Origin: Ammoniphilus sp. CFH 90114
Lineage (GTDB): Bacteria > Bacillota > Bacilli > Aneurinibacillales > RAOX-1
DNA: 64,000 nucleotides
NCBI RefSeq assembly: GCF_004123195.1
Contig: NZ_SDLI01000001.1
Span: 422,133-486,132, forward strand
Reading direction: 5' to 3'
Shown here piece after piece: positions 9,907-18,897 of this stretch (position 1 is the first letter of the stretch; each line of letters opens with the position of its first letter). The notes under the pieces are model-generated. The model was given only the letters and a program-made list of their open reading frames with translations. It ran no database searches and had not been told where the DNA came from. A program made the position numbers and the translations under genes.

Positions 9907-10200
9907 GTTGAACCCTCCTTTATCCTTTAGTGCCTCTACGTTTGGAGGCTTGTAAGATACAAGCTCTTACTGTTAAGTTATGTGAGCACGTACCAGAATA
10001 GAACCGATAAATAGAAGCTAGATTATCTGGAAGGGTTACCTAATATTTTAGGAACATTTCTTGGTGAGTAGTGAATATACTTTACTAAATGTTAATGTTC
10101 ATCAATCCGTTTGGGAGTCCACCCGGGGGTCATAAGATTCTTGATGAGGAATGGCTGACGTACGGTGAGTGAATTTTATAGGAGGTAAGGAGGGGCAGTC
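9907..10200. other. Intergenic region, probable spoVM promoter region
   Basis: There are 294 bases between the divergent 9484-9906 gene and spoVM. I see no further open frame with a ribosome-binding site. A possible SigE-like pair (GAACATTT near 10051 and ATATACTT near 10076, about 15 bases apart) is present but weak. The last 25 bases hold two purine-rich ribosome-binding motifs, GGAGGT and AAGGAGGGG, before spoVM. Confidence 0.4.
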
Positions 10201-10281
10201 ATGAAGTTTTATACAATCAAGCTTCCAAGATTTATAGGGGGAATGGTAAAGGCCATGTTAGGAGCCTTTAAGAAAAAATAG
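10201..10281 (+). CDS. spoVM: Stage V sporulation protein M (SpoVM)
   Basis: A 26-codon gene. The peptide begins MKFYTIKLPRFIGG and ends in lysines; from memory it matches B. subtilis SpoVM (also 26 residues) along its whole length. SpoVM is an amphipathic peptide that recognises the positive curvature of the forespore membrane, anchors the coat ATPase SpoIVA and inhibits FtsH. The proline near position 9, important for its membrane geometry, is kept. GGAGGTAAGGAGGGG lies just upstream and a strong terminator just downstream, so it is a one-gene unit. In B. subtilis spoVM lies in the same rpe-to-rpmB interval. Confidence 0.96.
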   Translation: MKFYTIKLPRFIGGMVKAMLGAFKKK

Positions 10282-10284
10282 GAT

Positions 10285-10318
10285 AAAAAAAAGCACCTGG
10301 AGTTAGGTGCTTTTTTTT
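10285..10318 (+). terminator. Intrinsic terminator of spoVM
   Basis: Stem AAGCACCT (10291-10298) pairs with AGGTGCTT (10305-10312), followed by eight T. The upstream A-run makes it bidirectional, so it may also end rpmB transcription. Confidence 0.93.
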
Positions 10319-10379
10319 ATGAGTTGTTGACTCATCTATGAAAGCTTGGGAAGGACCCCCAAGTTTTCTAGTCTATGAA

Positions 10380-10568
10380 TTAAACACGGGTTACTTTACC
10401 GGACTTAAGAGCCTTTGCACTTACATAAACGCGCTTTGGTTTACCATCAACCAAGATACGCACTTTTTGAACGTTAACTCCCCAAGAACGCTTAGATGCG
10501 CGATTGGAGTGGCTTCTTTTATTTCCAGTACTTGCTTTCTTACCAGTTACAAAACATACGCGTGCCAT
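10380..10568 (-). CDS. rpmB: 50S ribosomal protein L28
   Basis: Large-subunit ribosomal protein of 62 residues, the same length as in B. subtilis, with the basic core [15 protein letters not shown]. It has one cysteine ([11 protein letters not shown]) and lacks the CxxC pairs of zinc-binding L28 forms, so it is the zinc-free type. The ATG at 10568 follows GGAGGTGG on the minus strand; an upstream in-frame ATG would lie on the ribosome-binding site itself. Divergent from the Asp23-family gene, as in B. subtilis. Confidence 0.97.
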   Translation of the reverse strand: MARVCFVTGKKASTGNKRSHSNRASKRSWGVNVQKVRILVDGKPKRVYVSAKALKSGKVTRV

Positions 10569-10743
10569 TTTTTCCACCTCCCTGATACAACACTATCAGT
10601 TAAAGAAATACTAAAACATAATATCATATTACCCAGAGTTGCGCAATATAATCAGGGGAATTTGTATGATGTAAGCCTTTTAAATGTACTATAATTGTAG
10701 TAGAATGAGAAGCAATGACTCCCATGCAAAGGAGATTTAATCG

Positions 10744-11106
10744 ATGACTGTAGAAATCAATACCTCATTAGGAAGAATTGACGTATCTAACGATGTAATT
10801 GCCACGATTGCTGGAGGAGCTGCTGTGGATTGTTTTGGATTAGTGGGGATGGCCTCCCGTAAGGCTTTGAAGGATGGTTTTACTGAACTCCTAGGTAAGG
10901 AAAATTTAAGCCGTGGAGTGAATGTATTGGAACAGGATGGACAAATAGAAATTGATCTATTTATTATCGTGAGTTATGGAGTGAAGATATCCGAAGTAGC
11001 TCATAACGTCCAAACTAAAGTGAAATATACGCTAAACCAAACCCTTGGCTTAGATGTATCTGGTGTTAATGTTTATGTTCAGGGCGTAAGAGTGTCCGAA
11101 CCGTAA
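10744..11106 (+). CDS. yloU: Asp23/Gls24 family envelope-stress protein (YloU-like)
   Basis: A 120-residue Asp23/Gls24 (DUF322) protein. The family pattern is visible: I-A-GGAAVDCFGLVGMAS near residues 20-37 and a C-terminal INVYVQGV-type strand. Members are small cytoplasmic or membrane-associated proteins of uncertain function, linked to envelope stress in staphylococci. AAAGGAG stands before the ATG. A good -10 hexamer TATAAT lies at 10690-10695 but its -35 is weak. It is followed by fakA in the conserved yloU-yloV order, suggesting a role near lipid or envelope metabolism. Confidence 0.9.
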   Translation: MTVEINTSLGRIDVSNDVIATIAGGAAVDCFGLVGMASRKALKDGFTELLGKENLSRGVNVLEQDGQIEIDLFIIVSYGVKISEVAHNVQTKVKYTLNQTLGLDVSGVNVYVQGVRVSEP

Positions 11107-11128
11107 ATCAGGAGGTACTGTACTTATA

Positions 11129-12817
11129 ATGAACCACTTAACCGCACAAGATTTAACCCATATGTATTTAACTGGGGCTGCGAGCTTATCTCGTCATGCA
11201 GGCAGAGTCGATGCTCTTAATGTATTCCCAGTTCCCGATGGTGATACCGGAACGAATATGAACCTTACGATGACTTCAGGAGTTGCTGAACTAAAAAAGC
11301 ATGCGACTAATCATGCAGGAAAAGCAGCCCAAAGTCTCTCGAAAGGACTTTTGATGGGAGCTAGAGGGAATTCGGGTGTTATCCTCTCTCAGCTGTTTCG
11401 CGGATTTGCTAAAGCGATAACGGACCAGGAGAAAGTGAATGCTGATTTTCTAGCCCAAGCTTTTTCTAAAGGGGTCACCATGGCTTATGATGCCGTAATG
11501 AAGCCAGTAGAAGGGACCATTCTAACGGTAGCCAAGGATGCAGCGGCTGGTGCTGTAAGAGCTGCTAAGAGAAGCAACGATTGTTTAGAGGTGCTTAAGG
11601 CAACCTTAGATGCAGCAGAGGAGTCTCTTGCTCGTACACCGGATCTGTTACCTGTGTTGAAAGAGGTTGGTGTTGTAGACTCAGGAGGTCAAGGACTGGT
11701 TTATATTTACCAAGGATTTTACCAAGCTCTCCAAGGAGAAATGGTTTTAGAGGAAGAGGAAAGTCCGCTTTCTACTTTCACTGCGCAGATGGATAGCCAA
11801 CCTGCAAGAGAGTTCGCTGAGGAGAAGGCTCAAATCCATCTTAAAACAGAAGATATTCATTTTGGCTATTGCACCGAGTTTCTAGTGAAGCTAGACGGCA
11901 GGAACTCTTTTCACCAAGGTACATTTAGGGAATCGATTAGCCGATATGGAGATTCCTTGTTAGTTGTATCAGACGATGATCTGGTCAAGGTGCATATACA
12001 TAGCGAACAACCGGGAGATGTCCTCTCATTCGGGCAGCGTTACGGTGAATTAACAGGTATTAAAATCGAGAACATGCGAGAACAGCACTCCCATATTCTC
12101 CAAGGTGAGGACAATGAAGCGGAGGCTACGCCAGATCGTTTTCCGGTCGCGTTGCCTAGACAGCCCTATGGTGTAGTGGCCGTTGCCATTGGAGAAGGCA
12201 TATCTGATATTTTGAAGAGTTTAGGAGTGGATGAGGTCGTGCTAGGAGGTCAATCCATGAATCCTAGTACCGAAGATCTTGTTAATGCTGCAACTCGCAT
12301 TCAAGCAGATCATATCTTCTTCCTTCCCAATAATAAGAATGTCATTATGGCAGCAGAGCAAGCCAGTCAACTGCTTGATATCCCATCTTCCGTTATCCCT
12401 AGTCGCTCGATCCCTCAGGGGATGGCTGCGATGCTGGCATTTAGAATGGATGGGTCCGTGGAAAATAACCGGGAAGAGATGATTGAAGCTCTAAGTCAGG
12501 TGAAAACAGGACAGGTCACTTATGCCGTAAGGGACACTAAGATTGAACAGCTAGAGATTAAAGAAGGGGACCATCTAGGGCTATCTAACGGTGAGATTGT
12601 AGCAACGGGTTCGTCAGCCATAAATGCCGCCCAACAATTGCTTTCTTATATGATAGAAGACTCCGATGAAATTGTTACCATTTTTTATGGAGAAGAGATA
12701 AATCAAGAACAAGTGAACGAGCTGTTAGGTTACTTGCAGGAATCCTATCCCGATCTGGAAATAGAAACTCACGCAGGGGGACAGCCACTATATTCCTTTA
12801 TTTTTTCTATTGAATAG
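11129..12817 (+). CDS. fakA: Fatty acid kinase catalytic subunit FakA (YloV, DhaL-domain)
   Basis: ATP-binding subunit that phosphorylates fatty acids held by a FakB/DegV carrier, giving acyl-phosphate for PlsX/PlsY. The N-terminal DhaL domain (about 1-200) has the nucleotide/metal motif VPDGDTGTNM (35-44) and GARGNSGVILSQ. A middle domain of about 80 residues and a C-terminal DegV-like domain complete the 562-residue protein, the standard three-domain FakA layout. AGGAGGT lies 12 bases before the ATG. The end overlaps or nearly touches the next gene, a DegV protein, so kinase and carrier are encoded together. Confidence 0.93.
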   Translation: MNHLTAQDLTHMYLTGAASLSRHAGRVDALNVFPVPDGDTGTNMNLTMTSGVAELKKHATNHAGKAAQSLSKGLLMGARGNSGVILSQLFRGFAKAITDQEKVNADFLAQAFSKGVTMAYDAVMKPVEGTILTVAKDAAAGAVRAAKRSNDCLEVLKATLDAAEESLARTPDLLPVLKEVGVVDSGGQGLVYIYQGFYQALQGEMVLEEEESPLSTFTAQMDSQPAREFAEEKAQIHLKTEDIHFGYCTEFLVKLDGRNSFHQGTFRESISRYGDSLLVVSDDDLVKVHIHSEQPGDVLSFGQRYGELTGIKIENMREQHSHILQGEDNEAEATPDRFPVALPRQPYGVVAVAIGEGISDILKSLGVDEVVLGGQSMNPSTEDLVNAATRIQADHIFFLPNNKNVIMAAEQASQLLDIPSSVIPSRSIPQGMAAMLAFRMDGSVENNREEMIEALSQVKTGQVTYAVRDTKIEQLEIKEGDHLGLSNGEIVATGSSAINAAQQLLSYMIEDSDEIVTIFYGEEINQEQVNELLGYLQESYPDLEIETHAGGQPLYSFIFSIE

Positions 12818-12833
12818 AAAGGTGGCAAATGAA

Positions 12834-13691
12834 ATGGCACGAATTTGCATTGTAACTGACAGCACAGCAGATATCCCTAAAGCATTAGCAGAGGAACTAT
12901 CCATTCGTATAGTCCCTCTCAAAGTTCACATCAGTGGAGAGACCTACCTGGATGGAGTAAACATTACGCCAACCGTTTTTTTTCATAAATTAAGGACAAC
13001 AGAGCAGTTTCCAACTACATCGCAGCCTTCTCCCGGTGATTTCGAACAAGTGTATATGGAGCTTGCAGAGGAGTATGGACAGGATGTTCAGATTATTTCT
13101 ATTCACTTGTCGAGTGCGTTAAGCGGAACGTACCAATCTGCCAACTTAGCAAAGAACATGGTTGAACCTCCCATGGATATTACGGTCGTTGATTCTAAAA
13201 AAGCAGCGTATCTGCTTGGAACCATTGTTGTTCAAGCAGCAAAGGCTGTAAAGAATGGCAAAACGAAAGAGGAATGTCTCGAACTTGTGAACCGCATGAT
13301 TATAGGGCAGAGAGAGTTCTTCGTCTTAGACACGCTGACTTACTTGCAAAAAGGCGGTAGGATTGGAAAAGCTCAAGCGGTCATTGGTACCCTTCTTAAC
13401 GTAAAGCCTATTCTTTCTTTAAACGAGGCCGGGGAGGTCTACCCTTTTGACAAGGTACGAGGGAAGAAGAAAGCGATGGCCACGATGATTGGGGAGCTAA
13501 AGGAATATGCAGGTAATCACGAAGTTATCGCCTCGATTCTCTATGCAATGAACCCTGAGGAAGCAGAGCAGCTTAAAACACAATTGGAAGAAGAATTTAA
13601 TGTTTCAGAAATTGCATTATCTGAGATTGGTCCCGTTATAGGAGCGCATGTAGGTCCTAACGTTTTAGCCATCTCTATGTTTAAAGTATAG
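12834..13691 (+). CDS. fakB: DegV family fatty acid-binding protein (FakB-type)
   Basis: Binds one free fatty acid for phosphorylation by FakA. Family signatures are CIVTDSTADIP at the N-terminus, PTTSQPSPGDF and SIHLSSALSGTYQSA, the residues that hold the fatty-acid carboxylate. The ATG at 12834 follows AAAGGTGG by seven bases; an in-frame TTG at 12810 overlaps fakA and would add eight residues not seen in the family. Length 285 is typical. Which acyl chain it prefers cannot be read from the sequence. A terminator follows. Confidence 0.92.
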   Translation: MARICIVTDSTADIPKALAEELSIRIVPLKVHISGETYLDGVNITPTVFFHKLRTTEQFPTTSQPSPGDFEQVYMELAEEYGQDVQIISIHLSSALSGTYQSANLAKNMVEPPMDITVVDSKKAAYLLGTIVVQAAKAVKNGKTKEECLELVNRMIIGQREFFVLDTLTYLQKGGRIGKAQAVIGTLLNVKPILSLNEAGEVYPFDKVRGKKKAMATMIGELKEYAGNHEVIASILYAMNPEEAEQLKTQLEEEFNVSEIALSEIGPVIGAHVGPNVLAISMFKV

Positions 13692-13695
13692 AATG

Positions 13696-13740
13696 GAGGG
13701 AAGGAATGGCAAACATCCTTCCCTTCTTGTTTTTTTTTTC
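13696..13740 (+). terminator. Terminator after fakB
   Basis: GAGGGAAGGA (13696-13705) pairs with TCCTTCCCTTC (about 13716-13726) around a short loop and is followed by ten T. It ends the yloU-fakA-fakB unit before sdaAB. Confidence 0.88.
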
Positions 13741-13798
13741 ATGAAGGTATAACCTGAAGAATAAATACTCTTGGATCGAAAGGAGAGGAGGAGACGAA

Positions 13799-14467
13799 AT
13801 GAAGTATCGTTCGGTGTTTGATATCATTGGCCCCATTATGATTGGTCCATCTAGTTCTCATACAGCTGGAGCAGCACGTATTGGGTTAATGGCCCGTAAA
13901 TTGTTTCATGATCGTCCTAAAACAGCTGACATTCTGTTTCTGGGATCTTTCGCCAAAACTTATAAGGGTCATGGTACGGATATTGCCCTAGTAGGCGGGA
14001 TTTTAGGGTTTAACACGTTTGATAAAAGAATTGTTGACTCCTTTCAATGGGCGAAGGAATGGAATGTAGATATAAAGATTCAAGTTTCAGAAGAACTTCC
14101 AAACCATCCGAATACAACTAGAATCACGCTTTCCGATGATAAGACCTCTCTTATGGTGGAGGGAATATCCATTGGTGGAGGGAAAATGGAAATCACAGGG
14201 GTAGACGGATATTCTCTTAGGATTACGGGGGAGAGTCCTACCCTTTTGCTTTGGCATGAAGATCGTTATGGCTTAGTAGCAGCAGTGTCCCAGGTTTTAG
14301 CCAAATACCAAGTGAATATTGGTTACATGGAGATGGCTAGAAAATCGAAGGGATCGGAGTCCCTAATGGTCATTGAAACGGACCAGACCATTCCACAAGA
14401 GGTGTGCAGCGAAATAGAGGCGTTGGCACATATTAAAAAGGTAATTACACTAGAGCCTTTGGAATAA
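13799..14467 (+). CDS. sdaAB: L-serine dehydratase, beta subunit
   Basis: Small subunit of the two-chain iron-sulfur L-serine ammonia-lyase that converts serine to pyruvate and ammonia. GPSSSHTAGAARIG near residues 17-30 is the substrate-site signature. The C-terminal part (from about 155) is an ACT domain, expected to bind serine. Length is 222 residues. A purine-rich ribosome-binding site (GGAGAGGAGGAG) precedes the ATG. The alpha subunit follows after 23 bases. Confidence 0.95.
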   Translation: MKYRSVFDIIGPIMIGPSSSHTAGAARIGLMARKLFHDRPKTADILFLGSFAKTYKGHGTDIALVGGILGFNTFDKRIVDSFQWAKEWNVDIKIQVSEELPNHPNTTRITLSDDKTSLMVEGISIGGGKMEITGVDGYSLRITGESPTLLLWHEDRYGLVAAVSQVLAKYQVNIGYMEMARKSKGSESLMVIETDQTIPQEVCSEIEALAHIKKVITLEPLE

Positions 14468-14490
14468 TCAGCAGAGGAGGGAGTTCTAGC

Positions 14491-15375
14491 ATGGCCTTTC
14501 GCACGATTGCGGAATTAGTAGAGCTTTCGGTTATGGAAAATAAACCAATCTCCGAAATTATGATTGAGACAGAAGTTGAAATGTCAGGTAAAACGCGGGA
14601 AGCAGTATTAGAAATGATGGCCAGAAACTTAGAGGTGATGGAAGAAGCAGTCGAACGGGGAATAAAGGATACGGAACGTTCTCGCAGTGGGCTCACGGGT
14701 GGAGATGCCGTATTGCTCCAGAATTACCTTAAACATCACAAGCCCTTGTCTGGGGAACTTCTGCTTGATGCTGTAAGTAAATCAGTGGCAACTAATGAGG
14801 TTAATGCAAAGATGGGAACCATATGTGCGACTCCTACTGCGGGAGCGTGCGGTATTGTGCCAGGTACGCTATTCGCCGTAAGTCAAAAGCTTGATGCATC
14901 AAGGGAGCAAATGATCCGCTATCTATTTACATCAGGGGCAGTCGGGTTTGTCATTGCCAATAATGCCTTTATTTCCGGTGCAGCAGGTGGGTGTCAAGCC
15001 GAGGTAGGCTCGGCAACAGCTATGGCAGCAGCTGCTATTGTAGAAATGGCCGGAGGAAGCGCAGAGCAATCTGCTCAGGCGGTGGCCATAGCCTTGAAGA
15101 ACATGCTTGGGCTAGTTTGTGATCCAGTAGCTGGTTTAGTAGAAGTTCCTTGTGTAAAGCGCAATGCAATGGGAGCTGCGATAGCCATGACGGCCGCGGA
15201 CATGGCTCTTGCCGGAATTAGAAGTGCGATTCCAACGGATGAGGTTATTGATGCTATGTATCGGATTGGCTGTGTAATGCCAAATACATTGAAGGAGACT
15301 GCACTAGGAGGATTGGCGGCGACACCTACAGGTCGAGAGCTTGAACGTCGAATCTTCGGTACGCCAGAAGAATAA
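14491..15375 (+). CDS. sdaAA: L-serine dehydratase, alpha subunit (4Fe-4S)
   Basis: Catalytic subunit carrying the oxygen-sensitive [4Fe-4S] cluster. Candidate ligands are the cysteines in ATPTAGACGIVPG, LVCDPVAGLVEVPC and IGCVMPNTL. The 294 residues match the usual alpha subunit. GGAGGGAG precedes the ATG. The stop codon is one base before the recG start, so recG is probably translated by coupling. Pyruvate made here would feed the PDH complex encoded just downstream on the other strand. Confidence 0.95.
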   Translation: MAFRTIAELVELSVMENKPISEIMIETEVEMSGKTREAVLEMMARNLEVMEEAVERGIKDTERSRSGLTGGDAVLLQNYLKHHKPLSGELLLDAVSKSVATNEVNAKMGTICATPTAGACGIVPGTLFAVSQKLDASREQMIRYLFTSGAVGFVIANNAFISGAAGGCQAEVGSATAMAAAAIVEMAGGSAEQSAQAVAIALKNMLGLVCDPVAGLVEVPCVKRNAMGAAIAMTAADMALAGIRSAIPTDEVIDAMYRIGCVMPNTLKETALGGLAATPTGRELERRIFGTPEE

Positions 15376-15376
15376 T

Positions 15377-17440
15377 ATGAGTCGATTGTGGTCACAGGTA
15401 ACAGAAGTTAAAGGTATTGGAGAAGAAAAGGCAAATGATCTTAAGGCTCTAGGAATTGCCACGGTTCATGATCTTTTATTTTATTTCCCATCTCGCTACG
15501 AGGATTATACTCTCAAAGATTTAAGTGAGGTGGCGGACGGGGAAAGAGTAACCATCCGAGGAACGGTTTATGGCGAGCCTTCCGTGCGTTTTTATGGTAG
15601 AAATAAGTCAAGGATGACGGTAAGACTGGTTGTTGATCAATTCGTGGTTACGGGAATCTGGTTTAACCAGCATTTCTTAAAGACAAAAATAACGCCAGGC
15701 AAGGAAATTCAAATCAGTGGAAAATGGGAGCGCAATCGACTTCAGGTAACCGTAGCGGAGACGAAGGTAACACCTCCATCCGTCAACGAAGCAACGGATG
15801 GGAAGCCGATAATTCAACCGGTATACCCTGTCTCCTCGACGGTTACTGTAAAACAGATGCGCAAGTACATCTCTCAGGCTTTGAAGCAGTTCTCTCAGGA
15901 AATAAAGGAGATCCTTCCTGCTTATCTACTCGGTCGATACGAGTTTATTCATCGGGCAGAGGCCATTACCTCTATACACTTTCCACCCTCTACGCAAGCA
16001 GGTAGAAAGGCAAGAGATCGGCTCGCCTTTGAGGAGCTGTTTTTCTACCAGCTCAAAATGCAAGCTTATCAACTCCTGCAGAAGCAAAATCAACAGGGAC
16101 TCTCTCTCCGAATTCCTCTTGAGGAAGTAAGGCAGTTTGTTAGATCCCTTCCTTTTCGCTTAACCAATGCCCAGAAAAGAGTGATAAAAGAGATTCTCGA
16201 CGATCTTTCGCATGAGCATGGGATGAATCGGTTACTTCAAGGAGATGTTGGTTCAGGGAAGACGATCGTTGCGGCTGTATCCTTGTTTGCTGCTGTTAAA
16301 GCTGGCTATCAGGGGGCGTTAATGGTCCCGACAGAAATTTTAGCTGAGCAGCACATGCAGTCCATTGTTCAGCTTTTGTCAGGGTATGGGATTCAAGTGG
16401 CTCTATTAACTGGAGGGTTACCTGTCAAAGCGCGTCGAGAAGTCATCGGCGGGTTGCAGATGGGAACGATAGATGTGGTGATAGGAACCCATGCGTTGAT
16501 TCAAGAAGATGTCTTTTTTTCACGACTTGGTCTTGTGATTACAGATGAACAGCACAGGTTTGGCGTAGAGCAGCGTAAAATCTTGCGGGAAAAGGGGCTT
16601 TCGCCGAATGTCCTTTTCATGACGGCAACTCCGATTCCTCGCACGCTTGCGATCTCCGTATTTGGAGATATGGACGTATCCATTATCGATGAGCTCCCCG
16701 CCGGTCGAAAGCCCATTGAAACCTATTGGGTTAAGGAAGAAATGTTTGATAGAGTTTTAGGTTTTATTGAAAAAGAGTTAAAGGCTGGCCGTCAGGCGTA
16801 TGTCATCTGCCCTTTAATCGAGGAATCGGATAAGCTTGATGTTCAAAACGCACTGGATGTCCATGCTCAGCTTACACATCATTTTGCAGGAGATTTCGCC
16901 GTTGGATTAATGCATGGACGATTAACTTCTAAGGAGAAGGATGAGGTGATGAGGGCCTTTAGTGAGAATCAGGTGCAGATTCTGGTTTCTACTACCGTTG
17001 TGGAGGTAGGGGTTAATGTTCCCAATGCTACGGTGATGGTCGTCATTGATGCGGAACGATTTGGGCTAGCTCAGCTGCATCAGCTACGTGGAAGAGTCGG
17101 TCGAGGGTCTGAACAATCCTTTTGCATCTTAATTGCTGATCCTAAAACAGAGGTGGGACGCGAACGGATGCGTATTATGAAAGAAACAAACGATGGTTTT
17201 GAGGTTGCACGAAGAGATCTGCAATTGAGAGGACCTGGTGATTTCTTCGGCACCAAACAAAGTGGACTTCCTGATTTTAAACTAGCGGACATCTCTCAGG
17301 ATTTTGAACAATTGGAGCTTGCGCGTCAGGAGGCTGTTGCATTGCTCGGTCGAGAGGACTTTTGGAAGAACAAGGAATTCTATGATCTTCAGGTTTATTT
17401 AGAGAATGAGGGGATTATGGAGAGGGAGATATTGGATTAG
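15377..17440 (+). CDS. recG: ATP-dependent DNA helicase RecG
   Basis: Branch-migration and fork-regression helicase. The N-terminal wedge/OB domain occupies about 1-230. Walker A GDVGSGKT is near 290, the RecG-type motif II DEQHRFG near 389, TATPIPRT after it, and the C-terminal QLHQLRGRVGRG motif VI and TRG-like region close the protein. The ATG at 15377 gives 687 residues beginning MSRLWSQVTEVKGIGEEK, matching the family; an in-frame ATG-like start at 15341 lies inside sdaAA. Its ribosome-binding site is weak (AGAAGAA), in keeping with coupling to sdaAA. Confidence 0.96.
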   Translation: MSRLWSQVTEVKGIGEEKANDLKALGIATVHDLLFYFPSRYEDYTLKDLSEVADGERVTIRGTVYGEPSVRFYGRNKSRMTVRLVVDQFVVTGIWFNQHFLKTKITPGKEIQISGKWERNRLQVTVAETKVTPPSVNEATDGKPIIQPVYPVSSTVTVKQMRKYISQALKQFSQEIKEILPAYLLGRYEFIHRAEAITSIHFPPSTQAGRKARDRLAFEELFFYQLKMQAYQLLQKQNQQGLSLRIPLEEVRQFVRSLPFRLTNAQKRVIKEILDDLSHEHGMNRLLQGDVGSGKTIVAAVSLFAAVKAGYQGALMVPTEILAEQHMQSIVQLLSGYGIQVALLTGGLPVKARREVIGGLQMGTIDVVIGTHALIQEDVFFSRLGLVITDEQHRFGVEQRKILREKGLSPNVLFMTATPIPRTLAISVFGDMDVSIIDELPAGRKPIETYWVKEEMFDRVLGFIEKELKAGRQAYVICPLIEESDKLDVQNALDVHAQLTHHFAGDFAVGLMHGRLTSKEKDEVMRAFSENQVQILVSTTVVEVGVNVPNATVMVVIDAERFGLAQLHQLRGRVGRGSEQSFCILIADPKTEVGRERMRIMKETNDGFEVARRDLQLRGPGDFFGTKQSGLPDFKLADISQDFEQLELARQEAVALLGREDFWKNKEFYDLQVYLENEGIMEREILD

Positions 17441-17443
17441 GAG

Positions 17444-17477
17444 AAAAGACCCTGTTGCAGCTTAAAACAGGGTCTTT
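17444..17477. terminator. Bidirectional terminator between recG and lpdA
   Basis: AAAGACCCTGTT (17445-17456) pairs with AACAGGGTCTTT (17466-17477), twelve perfect base pairs. It separates the convergent recG and PDH operon. Confidence 0.9.
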
Positions 17478-17480
17478 GTA

Positions 17481-18893
17481 TTATTTACTCAAAGAATGAA
17501 TTCCATGACCTGCCGCCGCTTCAGCTGCTTCCATCACCATTTCCGCTAACGTTGGATGGGCATGGATCGTAAGAATGAGGTCCTCGAGTGTAGCTCCCAT
17601 CTCTATGGCTAAGGCCACCTCAGAGATGAGATTAGAGGCCTCGTAGCCCGTAATTTGGGCGCCAAGGATAATTCCGCTATCCTTTTCAGCCACGACTTTT
17701 ACGATACCCTCTGATTTATTCGCACTTAAAGCACGGCCATTCGCTCCATAGGCGAACCGTCCAGTAGTAATACTAATCCCTTTGTCCTTTGCTTCCGATT
17801 CACTAAGTCCGACGCTGGCAATTTCGGGGTCTGAGAATACAATAGCTGGAATGACCTTGTAATCAATAGCACTTGGCAGGCCGGCAATCACTTCGGCCGC
17901 TACTTTCCCCTCGTAAGAAGCTTTATGAGCAAGAGCTGGTCCAGGGACAATATCCCCGATGGCATAAATATTAGGGATATTGGTTTTGCATTGATGGTCC
18001 ACTTGTATGAGCCCACGTTCATCCATTTGTAAGCCAATGCCCTCGAGCCCAAACTCGTCTGTATTTGGCTTGCGTCCAACCGTCACTAATAGATACTCTG
18101 CCGTCACCGTTTTAACTTCGTCCCCGACTTGGAAGGTCACCGTTACTTCCGTATCTGTTTGTTCAGCTTTTTGGGCGAGTGCTTTGGTGTGGATCGTTAC
18201 GTTCCTCTTTTTCAAGGCCTTATTGACTAATTGCGTAATCGGCTTCTCAAACCCCGGGAGGATATGATCAGCTCCTTCTAGGATGGTTACATCGGAACCC
18301 AATTTAGCGTAAGTCTGTCCTAGCTCTACACCGATATACCCTCCACCGATGACAATGATGCTCTTAGGGATTTCTTTTAGGCTAAGAGCCTCGGTTGAAG
18401 ATAGAATCCGATTCCCGTAGGGGAAGGCCTTTAGTTCAATTGGACGAGATCCGGTTGCAATGATACAGTGATTAAATTTATATCGATTACTTTCATACCC
18501 GCTTAATACTCTAACTTGATCTTTTTCTACAAACAGCGCTTCACCAGAGACGATTTGTACTTTATTTCCTTTAAGCAGTCCTTCTACGCCTTTGGTTAAT
18601 TTTTCAACTACGCTATCTTTCCAAGATTGTACTTTACTGTAATCCATTTTTACTTGCTCGGCTACTATCCCCATATCCGAAGACTCTTGCATCTCCTCAT
18701 ACCGATGGGCCGCAGAAATCAAGGCTTTTGACGGAATACAGCCTCTGTTAAGACATACCCCACCTACATTGTCCTTATCTACAATCACGACACTTTTTCC
18801 GAGCTGGGCTGCTCGAATCGCTGCAACATAGCCACCGGGGCCAGCACCGATCACAAGCACGTCAACTTCCGTTGTAAACTCTCCTACAACCAC
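17481..18893 (-). CDS. lpdA: Dihydrolipoyl dehydrogenase (E3)
   Basis: Flavoenzyme that reoxidises dihydrolipoamide in the PDH complex and passes electrons to NAD. FAD-binding VIGAGPGGYVAAIRAAQ near 14-30, redox disulfide C47/C52 in GGVCLNRGCIPSK, NAD-binding GGGYIGVE in the middle, and the C-terminal HAHPTLAE catalytic His-Glu pair are intact. Length 470 is standard. The start is GTG at 18893, eight bases after GGAGGT, which lies in the last codons of pdhC. It is the last gene of the pdhA-pdhB-pdhC-lpdA operon. Confidence 0.97.
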   Translation of the reverse strand: MVVGEFTTEVDVLVIGAGPGGYVAAIRAAQLGKSVVIVDKDNVGGVCLNRGCIPSKALISAAHRYEEMQESSDMGIVAEQVKMDYSKVQSWKDSVVEKLTKGVEGLLKGNKVQIVSGEALFVEKDQVRVLSGYESNRYKFNHCIIATGSRPIELKAFPYGNRILSSTEALSLKEIPKSIIVIGGGYIGVELGQTYAKLGSDVTILEGADHILPGFEKPITQLVNKALKKRNVTIHTKALAQKAEQTDTEVTVTFQVGDEVKTVTAEYLLVTVGRKPNTDEFGLEGIGLQMDERGLIQVDHQCKTNIPNIYAIGDIVPGPALAHKASYEGKVAAEVIAGLPSAIDYKVIPAIVFSDPEIASVGLSESEAKDKGISITTGRFAYGANGRALSANKSEGIVKVVAEKDSGIILGAQITGYEASNLISEVALAIEMGATLEDLILTIHAHPTLAEMVMEAAEAAAGHGIHSLSK

Positions 18894-18897
18894 AGAA

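Noticed and set aside
10046-10090. SigE promoter for spoVM
   Set aside because: A possible -35/-10 pair exists but matches the consensus too weakly to list as a promoter.
10662-10695. Full SigA promoter before the Asp23-family gene
   Set aside because: TATAAT is good, but the nearest TTGTAT is 22 bases away, too far; only the -10 is supported.
15075-15395. Minus-strand frame across sdaAA
   Set aside because: Shadow of sdaAA with no ribosome-binding site; the same applies to other long antisense frames such as those over smc, ffh and sucD.
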